From Porticoccaceae bacterium (GTDB taxonomy: Bacteria > Pseudomonadota > Gammaproteobacteria > Pseudomonadales > Porticoccaceae), in NCBI GenBank assembly GCA_002591625.1, contig PCDB01000031.1:63082-71543 (forward strand): a stretch of 8,462 bases of DNA. Reading direction: 5' to 3'. The notes beneath the pieces were generated by a model that ran no database searches, was not told the DNA's origin, and worked only from the letters and a program-made list of their open reading frames with translations. The position numbers were made by a program, and so were the translations under genes. Positions 1 through 5,774 of the stretch are shown in pieces (within the stretch, counting starts at the first letter, position 1; each line of letters opens with the position of its first letter).

Positions 1-662
1 CCCCATCGGCGTTCAAGATAATGAATTAAAGAGTATATGGATGTTGTGTTAAATGGATTTCCTCCAACCAGCAAAGGATGAATAGAGAATGCTTGTCTCA
101 TCAGCGGATGTGAGAGATAAGAGTTTACCATTTCAGCTACAGTTCGGTAGCACTTCAGATATATGAGCGCCGGAACCTGTTTTATCATATCCCATATCCG
201 GGTAAACGGTCGGTGCACCAGTTTTTTGAATCCTACGTCATAGATTCTTTTTGATTGTGCGAGCAGTTTTATATAGCCATCGGCGTCGCGCGAACTAAAG
301 CGTTGTATTTCGGTAAGTGTGTCGTCAATCGAGGCCCTGTAGTCGAATTGGCTCCCATCGGAAAAGTGAAAGCGATAAAATGGATCTAAAGGCACAAATT
401 CTAAATGATCGCTGAGATTCTCTCCGAAAAGTTCAAATAGTTCTTCAAACAGGAAAGGAGCGGTTATAACGGTAGGTCCAGCATCATGCCGATAACCGCC
501 TCGCTCAAAAACCTGGGCCCTGCCGCCAATTTTTTCAAGGCGTTCCAATAAAGTTACCTCGAAACCGAGTGCACGCAATCTGAGCGCGGTCGCAATACCG
601 GCAAAGCCTGCTCCGATAATTACTGCGTGACGAGTGTCGGTAGGAATCTTTTCTTGGGTCAA
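1..662 (-). CDS. crtI: Phytoene desaturase CrtI, N-terminal 220 residues (C-terminus off the left edge)
   Basis: FAD-dependent phytoene desaturase/isomerase, which converts 15-cis-phytoene to lycopene at the membrane; here it probably serves retinal synthesis. An uninterrupted minus-strand frame runs from a TTG at 662-660 to base 1. Residues 14-20 (VIIGAGFAG region) form the Rossmann dinucleotide-binding motif GxGxxG. It is followed by a glycine-rich GGRAQ stretch and GPTVI, both usual in CrtI. Near the cut end, HPLLVGGNPFNTTSIYSLIH is a near-exact CrtI signature. The full protein is normally about 490-510 residues, so more than half is missing. No ATG or GTG is in frame before the conserved N-terminus. 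The TTG has an AAAGG Shine-Dalgarno 8 bases upstream, and the TTGA overlap with the crtE stop suggests translational coupling. The function is secure; the exact product (lycopene or neurosporene) cannot be read from this part. Confidence 0.93.
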   Translation of the reverse strand, partial: MTQEKIPTDTRHAVIIGAGFAGIATALRLRALGFEVTLLERLEKIGGRAQVFERGGYRHDAGPTVITAPFLFEELFELFGENLSDHLEFVPLDPFYRFHFSDGSQFDYRASIDDTLTEIQRFSSRDADGYIKLLAQSKRIYDVGFKKLVHRPFTRIWDMIKQVPALIYLKCYRTVAEMVNSYLSHPLMRQAFSIHPLLVGGNPFNTTSIYSLIHYLERRW

Positions 663-1621
663 GCAATTTGCCTTTGACGTTTGACTACAATATTTTGTTT
701 AACGGAGGAAACGAGTTGTGTTGAAATGCCACACAAAGGATAGGGAGTTGTTTGAATTAACGCGGAAGCTTCCTCAAGCCAAAGGTCAATTAGCTCATTC
801 GTTCGGCATATCGCTTCGCTAGCCGCTATGCGAGTTTGCCAGTGTTTCACACGCGAAATATCATTTGAGCCGAACCAGTTAATGAAACCGTCATTTTGCA
901 TGCATTTGTCAATGAAAAGTGTAACGACTAAGTTGGGCTTGCGTCCATGCAAGTCGTTTGAGCGATGGTCTGAAAAGGTGAGATCATCAATATCATTCCT
1001 TGCTTGATAAACCAGTCCACATAGAGTTATTAATCGTTCCAGAGACGCTAAATCCTCGTTTAAATCGGCGGCAATCGTGGCTCCTTTTATTGGTGCTATC
1101 AACAAGGGCGCAGTTTTTCCGGCGGCAATGCGTTTCCAGGTTCGAATTGGCGCGTGCGTTCGTTGGGTTAGATCGGATGTCTGACCATGACAAGTATCTT
1201 GCATTGATTTAGCCAAAAGGGCTACTAGCTTAGCACTATGCTGACGGTTCCGAGCACTGAGTTCGAAGGATTTTGCCACCATCCAGTCACCTAAGCATAA
1301 GGCTACATCGGAGCCAAAGTACTGGTTGATGCTTTGCTGGCCTCTTCTGTGGGTACTACAATCGCTGATGTCATCGTGAATAAGTGAAGCATTATGCAGA
1401 AGTTCACATGCTGCAGCCCAATGAAGACTGTCTTCGTCTGGTAACTCAAGTGCTTTTCCGCTCGAGAATGCTAGCTGAGCTCTAAATGCTTTTCCCGAGG
1501 TTCGAAAGTGATAACTGGCGGCCTGGGCTAGACCACTATCAAGACGCGGCAACTCTCTTTGAAAGAGCGTATAAAGCTTTTTTAAAAGATCTGCGTTACT
1601 GTTTTTTTTTATTGGGGACAT
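659..1621 (-). CDS. crtE: Geranylgeranyl diphosphate synthase-like polyprenyl synthetase (CrtE)
   Basis: Trans-isoprenyl diphosphate synthase (320 aa, cytosolic), expected to extend FPP with IPP to GGPP for carotenoid and retinal synthesis. Visible motifs are: FRTSGKAFRAQ at 39-49, the IPP-binding GK..R region; HDDISD at 82-87, the first Asp-rich motif; RRG at 92-94; GQ..D at 146-150; KTA at 169-171; and QARNDIDD at 206-213 as the second Asp-rich motif. The first motif is the short DDxxD form with Ala at -5, like long-chain synthases such as IspB, not the DDxxxxD form of classical bacterial CrtE. The second motif has Asn209 where Asp is usual. Product length is therefore less certain than the family. 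The ATG at 1621 has GAAGG about 11 bases upstream. The stop overlaps the crtI start by two bases. Codons 4-7 contain an A9 run. Assignment as crtE rests on the crtI neighbour; without it I would call it only a polyprenyl synthetase. Confidence 0.88.
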   Translation of the reverse strand: MSPIKKNSNADLLKKLYTLFQRELPRLDSGLAQAASYHFRTSGKAFRAQLAFSSGKALELPDEDSLHWAAACELLHNASLIHDDISDCSTHRRGQQSINQYFGSDVALCLGDWMVAKSFELSARNRQHSAKLVALLAKSMQDTCHGQTSDLTQRTHAPIRTWKRIAAGKTAPLLIAPIKGATIAADLNEDLASLERLITLCGLVYQARNDIDDLTFSDHRSNDLHGRKPNLVVTLFIDKCMQNDGFINWFGSNDISRVKHWQTRIAASEAICRTNELIDLWLEEASALIQTTPYPLCGISTQLVSSVKQNIVVKRQRQIA

Positions 1622-1665
1622 TATCAGTAACCTTCATCCTGGCTTTTTGCGAAGACCATTTAAAT

Positions 1666-1693
1666 ATAATATGGCTATCACGCATTATTTAAA
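1666..1693 (-). promoter_or_regulatory. Possible sigma-70 promoter for crtEI
   Basis: On the minus strand, TTTAAA (1693-1688) and TATTAT (1671-1666) are separated by 16 bases and lie about 45 bases before the crtE ATG. The position just after the opsin terminator makes a separate crtE promoter plausible. The region is AT-rich, so chance matches are easy. Confidence 0.35.
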
Positions 1694-1704
1694 GAAGCCT
1701 AGAC

Positions 1705-1734
1705 AAAAAGAGCCAGCACGGGGGCTGGCTCTTT
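1705..1734 (-). terminator. Factor-independent terminator of the proteorhodopsin gene
   Basis: A perfect 11-bp inverted repeat (AAAGAGCCAGC at 1707-1717 and GCTGGCTCTTT at 1724-1734) has a 6-base loop. Read on the minus strand it ends in CTTTTTG, a U-tract, 22 bases after the opsin stop codon. The plus-strand reading has a much weaker T-run (CTTTCG), so termination should mainly affect the opsin transcript. Confidence 0.88.
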
Positions 1735-1756
1735 CGCTAATACCTAGGCGTTTAAT

Positions 1757-2449
1757 TTATGCTTCTGACGAATCAGCAACTGCCGCGGCCCAGATAAACA
1801 TGCCGAAGCCAATCTTATTGACCAAATCTGCCAGGTTGTATACCAGATTGAGGCTGTCTGCACTTACTGCGCCATTTAAATAGCCCAAGAAGTAGCCGAG
1901 AGGATAGATAGCCCATCCCACCGATACGATTAACTTCATACCATTGTAGGCGCTTTGGCAGCTCTCATTGGCACTAGCTGCATTGATTTGCCCTGCTTCA
2001 CCGGAGAAGACTTCATATAGAATGTATCCCCAACCTGCCAGCCCTATAACAAAGCAAATAGTCGCGTCTGCTAAACCAGCTTCGCCCATAAAACCAGCGA
2101 TAAGCATGACCAGCGTGCCGATTAACAGTCGCCAGAACACACCAGCGGCAACCACGGTGATTGCAGCCAAAATTAGATAGAACTCGATCATCTGCAACGG
2201 AACGGTAAGCAACCAATCTATGTATCTATAGACAGTCGGCGTTTCGCCAGTTTCGACCCATACACCACGCATATAAAAGTAGTGAACTGCAGCTATTAAT
2301 TGAATAAGACCAGCCACTGTTAGTGAGGTTTTCCACTTTCCTGCGACGCGATCGCGCTCTATAAAGAAGAAGACTGCCGCGGCCACCATTGCCATCGAAA
2401 TCAACCAGAAAGTAATACCAACGGTATCCGTCGTTTGTAAATTACTCAT
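1757..2449 (-). CDS. Proteorhodopsin, light-driven proton pump, predicted blue-absorbing
   Basis: Seven-helix retinal protein (230 aa) of the inner membrane that pumps protons outward on illumination. Compared with the reference green proteorhodopsin (GPR) it aligns with a constant offset of 19. R75 matches GPR R94, D78 is the proton acceptor (D97), H56 its partner (H75), E89 the proton donor (E108), and K212 the retinal Schiff-base lysine (K231) in helix 7 (LADLVNKIGFG). The spectral tuning position (GPR 105) is Q86, the residue of blue-absorbing variants. The signature RYIDWLLTVPLQMIEFY covers residues 75-91. Unlike GPR there is no N-terminal signal peptide; the protein begins directly before helix 1 (about 9-30). 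Helices lie near 9-30, 39-61, 73-97, 105-121, 127-148, 166-190 and 200-224. It is divergent from the serine hydrolase gene and upstream of crtE on the same strand, with a terminator between. DTD-type acceptor and donor residues argue against a sodium or chloride pump or a sensor. Confidence 0.97.
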   Translation of the reverse strand: MSNLQTTDTVGITFWLISMAMVAAAVFFFIERDRVAGKWKTSLTVAGLIQLIAAVHYFYMRGVWVETGETPTVYRYIDWLLTVPLQMIEFYLILAAITVVAAGVFWRLLIGTLVMLIAGFMGEAGLADATICFVIGLAGWGYILYEVFSGEAGQINAASANESCQSAYNGMKLIVSVGWAIYPLGYFLGYLNGAVSADSLNLVYNLADLVNKIGFGMFIWAAAVADSSEA

Positions 2450-2570
2450 AACTTTATTCCCATTTTCAAGAATTTATTATTTGCAAGGCAACCGAAACTA
2501 GCAGAACTAATCGGCGCCTCAGACCCAAGCTAGCCTCTAAACAATTGGGAAGAGACCTTCAGCATTTCTT

Positions 2571-2599
2571 AATTTAGCCTGTATTTGAAAAAAGTGCAA
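2571..2599 (-). promoter_or_regulatory. Candidate proteorhodopsin promoter
   Basis: On the minus strand TTGCAC (2599-2594) and TAAATT (2576-2571) are spaced by exactly 17 bases, a fair sigma-70 match. It would give a 5' untranslated leader of roughly 115 bases before the opsin ATG at 2449. No better pair was found closer to the start, but the match is imperfect. Confidence 0.35.
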
Positions 2600-2778
2600 A
2601 TAACTTTATCAATTTTTCGCTTGGTTAAGAAAATTTAACTTCACTTACACCTATTATGGAAATGATGTCTTTGCTTGCATTTTAATGTGACATAGTCTGA
2701 AGGGAGGTTTTCCAATTCACCGAAAAAAGCATGGGTAAACATCACTAGTATTTGCATCTCTTAAGAAAGGATTTGGCG

Positions 2779-2811
2779 ATGAGTGCTACACGCTCTAAGA
2801 TAGCGGGCTAA
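2779..2811 (+). CDS. Possible 10-residue leader peptide upstream of the serine hydrolase
   Basis: ATG to TAA encodes MSATRSKIAG. An AAAGG Shine-Dalgarno lies 8 bases upstream (2766-2770), and the frame ends 25 bases before the hydrolase ATG. The peptide has no regulatory codon run and no recognised homologue, so this may be chance. It is listed because the ribosome site is as good as that of the real gene downstream. Confidence 0.15.
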   Translation: MSATRSKIAG

Positions 2812-2836
2812 GAAGTGAGCGGAAGGAATTGGAGTG

Positions 2837-4039
2837 ATGCATTTTTTTTATTTCATACCATTATTTTTCTCCTATGCTTGTTGGGGGGATTCTAATGGCT
2901 CGACTAATCTCGATATTTTTCCGAAGGACGATTGGGCTGTCAGGACTCCTTCAGAGTTAGACATTGATGGAACTAAACTTACTAAATTGTTTGAACTTTC
3001 GTTTGAAGATCCCGCAACTCAGGCTGTTGTGCTCATTAAGGATGGTTATTTGATTGGCGAGCGTTATGCAGAAGGTTTTGATGAGCAGAGTTTTGGGACG
3101 AGCTGGTCTATGGCCAAGAGTATTTACGCGACCTTAATTGGAATATCCATAGATCGAGGAGAAATAAGTAGCTTGGATGATCCTGTCGCGAAATATGTCA
3201 ATGCCTTTGCAGACGCACGGAGGGATATCACTATTCGTGATTTGCTTGACATGACGAGCGGGCTCGATTTTCCAGAGCATGAGCACGAAACAATGTTTTT
3301 TCAGAATGATCATCTACAGTATGCTTTGGAAGTGGATATCTCGAAAGAACCAGGCCTGGTTTTTGAGTACAACAATGTCAACTCAATGCTAATAGGTGAG
3401 ATACTTTTGCAGGCAACTGGGAAAGGAGCTGATGAATTACTTGAGGACAGAATATTTAAGAAACTAAACATTGATAAATATTCTATTTGGCGAGACTCAG
3501 TAGGCAATGTTATGTCTTACTGTTGTATCGACATGTCTGCCAGAGACTTCTCGCGATTTGGTTTGCTTTTCGCCCGCGATGGTAGTTGGGAAAACGAACA
3601 GATCGTGTCTAAAGCTTTTGTTGATGAAACATTCACGCAAATCTGGAGCGAGATCCCTAGTAACACGATCAACCAACAGCGCGGTTATGGGATGCATTGG
3701 TGGATATCAAGAAACAATAAAGAAGCCGTTATTTTTAATGCAAGCGGAAAATTCGGGCAATACATTTTCGTTGATCGCGAGCGCGATATTGTATTTACCC
3801 GTATTACAAGATATTACGCTACAGGAGCTAATGTGCAGGATTGGGGGAGGTTGAAGCTTATTTCCTGGATTGAAGACGTTACCCTGTTTAGAAAAATTGC
3901 TGAGTTTCTGGCGAAAACTGGGCTGGTAAATGCCAATACCGATATCGCTACCCCTATTACATTTGAAGACGGGGTTTCGAATGAGTTCTTTTTGAATTAT
4001 GAATTGATTGTTGATGCTCTTATTGAGGTTGATTCTTAG
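2837..4039 (+). CDS. Exported serine hydrolase of the class C beta-lactamase/NylB-like family
   Basis: Probable periplasmic serine hydrolase (400 aa, COG1680 type); the substrate is unknown. The catalytic SxxK is S91-M-A-K94, the tyrosine motif is Y178-N-N180, and ASGKFGQ at 302-308 stands in the KTG/HxG position. Stretches such as ITIRDLLDMTSGL (131-143) and MSARDFSRFGLLFARDG (233-249) are typical of the group that includes 6-aminohexanoate-dimer hydrolase and EstB esterases rather than true AmpC. A hydrophobic N-terminus (about residues 1-15) ending in SYAC looks like a signal peptide, perhaps a weak lipobox. The start is ATG 2837, with AAGGA 9 bases upstream; a GTG one codon earlier is also open. 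A T8 run occupies codons 2-5. A probable hairpin terminator follows. Esterase, amidase or peptidase activity are all possible; real antibiotic resistance is unlikely. Confidence 0.85.
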   Translation: MHFFYFIPLFFSYACWGDSNGSTNLDIFPKDDWAVRTPSELDIDGTKLTKLFELSFEDPATQAVVLIKDGYLIGERYAEGFDEQSFGTSWSMAKSIYATLIGISIDRGEISSLDDPVAKYVNAFADARRDITIRDLLDMTSGLDFPEHEHETMFFQNDHLQYALEVDISKEPGLVFEYNNVNSMLIGEILLQATGKGADELLEDRIFKKLNIDKYSIWRDSVGNVMSYCCIDMSARDFSRFGLLFARDGSWENEQIVSKAFVDETFTQIWSEIPSNTINQQRGYGMHWWISRNNKEAVIFNASGKFGQYIFVDRERDIVFTRITRYYATGANVQDWGRLKLISWIEDVTLFRKIAEFLAKTGLVNANTDIATPITFEDGVSNEFFLNYELIVDALIEVDS

Positions 4040-4048
4040 TCTTAGCGC

Positions 4049-4078
4049 AAAGCCAGTGGGTTCTGTAATTGGCTTTTA
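4049..4078 (+). terminator. Probable terminator after the serine hydrolase gene
   Basis: The arms AAAGCCAGT (4049-4057) and ATTGGCTTT (4068-4076) can form a 9-bp stem with one G-U pair and a 10-base loop, followed by only a short T-run (CTTTTAA). It lies 9 bases after the stop codon. The short T-run makes it weaker than the opsin terminator. Confidence 0.5.
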
Positions 4079-4171
4079 ACGTAACATTTTAGGGGCAGAA
4101 GGTGTGTTAAGTAGTCTCTTTGCGTGCTCATATCTCAGCGATTCAGCGTTTCAACCCTTTGGAGTATCTTA

Positions 4172-4681
4172 ATGAGTTCCATTGATTCATCCCATCATGC
4201 GCCTAGTAATCAGGCCCCTAATGATTTGAATCCCGTTTATGTGGTTCTTGGATATCTGGGGCTCTTACCATTTCTTTGGTGCCTATTGGTTGTTTTTTCT
4301 GAAAAGTATAAATTTGTTGACCTCCCCAATAATACTTTCGGCGTCGATCCCCAGCTTTTTTTTGTGACTTACAGCTTAGCTATTTTGAGCTTTTTGGCTG
4401 GTACACTATGGCAGCAACAATTTTTTTCCCCACAAGGTAGTTCACAAAATCTGGTTCTGAGTAATGTAGTTGTGGTTGTGGCATGGGTAGGCTTAATTGC
4501 AGCGCTTGAGAGCAAGACCTGGATTGAAATCACTCTAGCGAGCAATTTGTTGGGTTTCCTTTTGCTAATGGCATGTGAACGAAAAACGATGGTTTTTGAT
4601 CAGCGTTACAGAAAGATGCGCTATCGTCTGACATGTTTCGTGTCTTTGATACATTTTTTACTGCTCATGCTTCTCATGTAG
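4172..4681 (+). CDS. DUF3429 family inner-membrane protein
   Basis: Small integral membrane protein (169 aa) of unknown biochemical function. Features typical of DUF3429 are the GYLGLLPF segment (27-34) at the first membrane helix, YSLAILSFLAGTLW in the second, and the charged YRKMRYRLT segment before the last helix. About five hydrophobic segments can be seen, near 22-42, 61-80, 92-111, 116-133 and 150-169. The start ATG 4172 has GGAG 7 bases upstream. A GTG 48 bases earlier would add 16 residues, but has no ribosome site and adds residues before the usual start. Transcription could read on into the short-chain dehydrogenase, but a 210-base gap separates them. Family members often occur in stress or light-response neighbourhoods, as I recall; the role here is inference. 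Confidence 0.8.
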   Translation: MSSIDSSHHAPSNQAPNDLNPVYVVLGYLGLLPFLWCLLVVFSEKYKFVDLPNNTFGVDPQLFFVTYSLAILSFLAGTLWQQQFFSPQGSSQNLVLSNVVVVVAWVGLIAALESKTWIEITLASNLLGFLLLMACERKTMVFDQRYRKMRYRLTCFVSLIHFLLLMLLM

Positions 4682-4891
4682 AGTTTCTGAACAGGTTTCG
4701 TTCGGGTATGACCTTGGATCACTGTTCGAATAATTTGCACTCCCAATAATGCAACTTTCGTATGCCAATTGTCGTGTGGGGGAGCGTTCTTTTTTTGTCG
4801 AAGGAACGAACAGAATTTTATGTTAGGTCCAGTTTAAATTTGTAACAGTAAATATAGTCAATAATCTTAGTAAGAGGTCAGTGATATAGAC
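4682..4891. other. Intergenic region between the DUF3429 and SDR genes with short inverted repeats
   Basis: 210 bases without a gene. Short complementary pairs include GAACAG (4689-4694) with CTGTTC (4722-4727), TTGCA (4735-4739) with TGCAA (4750-4754), and CGTTC (4785-4789) with GAACG (4804-4808), the last flanking a T7 run. None makes a convincing GC-rich terminator. The AT-rich stretch 4830-4870 may contain the SDR promoter, but I could not choose a good -35/-10 pair. Confidence 0.4.
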
Positions 4892-5632
4892 ATGGGAAGG
4901 CTTTACAAAAATTGCGCACTTGTTGTTGGAGCCAGTGGAGGCATAGGGAGTGCGCTGGTATCTGCTTTCTTATCCGATGGTGAGATCGGACATGTGTTCG
5001 CTGCCAGTGCCAATGACGTTGCACAAGGCAATAACACGAACACCAAATTGACATGGTTGCCATACCAGTACAATGAACCTAGCATAATTAGCGTCGTTGA
5101 TCAGCTTAGTGAGTTGAAAGTCCAAGTAAGCCATATTTGCATTTGCAGCGGGATCTTGCATGGAGAAAACTTGCGCCCTGAAAAACGTCTAGAGGATTTG
5201 AATAGTGAATCTTTACAGATTCTTTTTCATGCTAATTCTATCGTACCAATTTTGTGGATTAAGGCTCTGAGAGGTCTTTGCAACAGCGATCAGAAGTGTT
5301 GTATTGCTGTATTATCAGCTAGGGTCGGTAGTATATCGGATAATCGATTGGGAGGATGGTATGGTTACAGGTCCTCTAAGGCAGCGCTTAACATGTTGCT
5401 CAAGAGCGCGTCGGTAGAATACGCAAGGCGGAACAAAAACGTTAAACTGATTTCGTTCCATCCAGGGACGACCGACACAGAGCTTTCAAAACCTTTTCAG
5501 TCAGCAGTCAGGGCTGAAAAACTTTTTACGCCTGATTTCGTTGCATCAAAATTACTTGAGTTGATGAACTCTTCAGATATCGATGGAGAATTGTCCTTTT
5601 TAGATTGGCAAGGCGAGACCGTGGAGTGGTGA
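4892..5632 (+). CDS. Short-chain dehydrogenase/reductase, CsgA (C-factor)-like
   Basis: NAD(P)-dependent oxidoreductase (246 aa, cytosolic) of the classical SDR fold; the substrate is not known. The nucleotide-binding motif GASGGIG is at 13-19. The usual NNAG position is replaced by CSG (85-87). The catalytic set is N115, S142 and Y159-R-S-S-K163. The segment ARVGSISDNRLGGWYGY (143-159) is characteristic of the C-factor-like subgroup, as is PGTTDTELSKPF after the active site. Length is normal and no catalytic residue is missing. The ATG at 4892 has AGAGG about 14 bases upstream, a rather long spacing; no alternative start fits better because the Rossmann motif begins at residue 10. Similarity to developmental C-factor does not imply that role. 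Proximity to the DUF3429 gene suggests a shared context but not a shared transcript. Confidence 0.87.
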   Translation: MGRLYKNCALVVGASGGIGSALVSAFLSDGEIGHVFAASANDVAQGNNTNTKLTWLPYQYNEPSIISVVDQLSELKVQVSHICICSGILHGENLRPEKRLEDLNSESLQILFHANSIVPILWIKALRGLCNSDQKCCIAVLSARVGSISDNRLGGWYGYRSSKAALNMLLKSASVEYARRNKNVKLISFHPGTTDTELSKPFQSAVRAEKLFTPDFVASKLLELMNSSDIDGELSFLDWQGETVEW

Positions 5633-5689
5633 CTTGATTTTGTCTGGTTCCTGTGCGAGGCAAAATAAAGGCCTCAAAAGAAGACGGTA

Positions 5690-5695
5690 TATAAT
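5690..5695 (+). promoter_or_regulatory. Possible -10 element upstream of glyA
   Basis: A perfect TATAAT lies 80-85 bases before the preferred glyA start, in a 112-base gap after the SDR gene. No good -35 hexamer exists at 15-19 bases upstream, nor an extended TG, so an activator would be needed or the match is by chance. Confidence 0.25.
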
Positions 5696-5774
5696 GCCTT
5701 GCTTGATATAGAATGTCACAAGTCTGTATCAAACCTTTTAGCATATGACACTTAATGGCATGGATATAAAACCA

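Larger units (their letters stand above)
2450..2836. other. Divergent intergenic region between the opsin and serine hydrolase genes
   Basis: 387 bases, AT-rich, without a convincing gene on either strand. It should hold the opsin promoter (minus) and the hydrolase promoter (plus, not located). Visible structure includes a GTTAA-N6-TTAAC inverted repeat at 2624-2639 and a wider ATGTC-N19-GACAT pair at 2665-2693. Both are short and unproven as operators. A 10-codon open frame with a Shine-Dalgarno lies at 2779-2811. No tRNA or recognisable riboswitch is seen. Confidence 0.6.

Noticed and set aside
993..1212. Open frames of 60-80 codons on both strands inside crtE, the opsin and glyA
   Set aside because: They lie wholly within strongly recognised genes in another frame, have no recognisable protein features and no good ribosome sites.
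2837..4039. Reading the serine hydrolase as an antibiotic-resistance beta-lactamase
   Set aside because: The flanking signatures match NylB/EstB-like hydrolases rather than AmpC, and the context holds no resistance or mobile genes.
4124..4171. GTG at 4124 as the start of the DUF3429 gene
   Set aside because: No ribosome site precedes it, while ATG 4172 has GGAG at 7 bases and gives the usual family N-terminus.
4785..4808. CGTTC/GAACG pair around a T7 run as a terminator for the DUF3429 gene
   Set aside because: The T-run lies inside the loop, not after the stem, and no GC-rich stem precedes it.
5657..5675. GAGGC-N9-GCCTC hairpin after the SDR gene as a terminator
   Set aside because: The stem is only 5 bp and is followed by AAAAGAAG, with no T-run on the plus strand.
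5745..5774. ATGs at 5745 and 5760 as the glyA start
   Set aside because: Neither has a Shine-Dalgarno, and both add residues before the conserved MF start; kept as possible but less likely.
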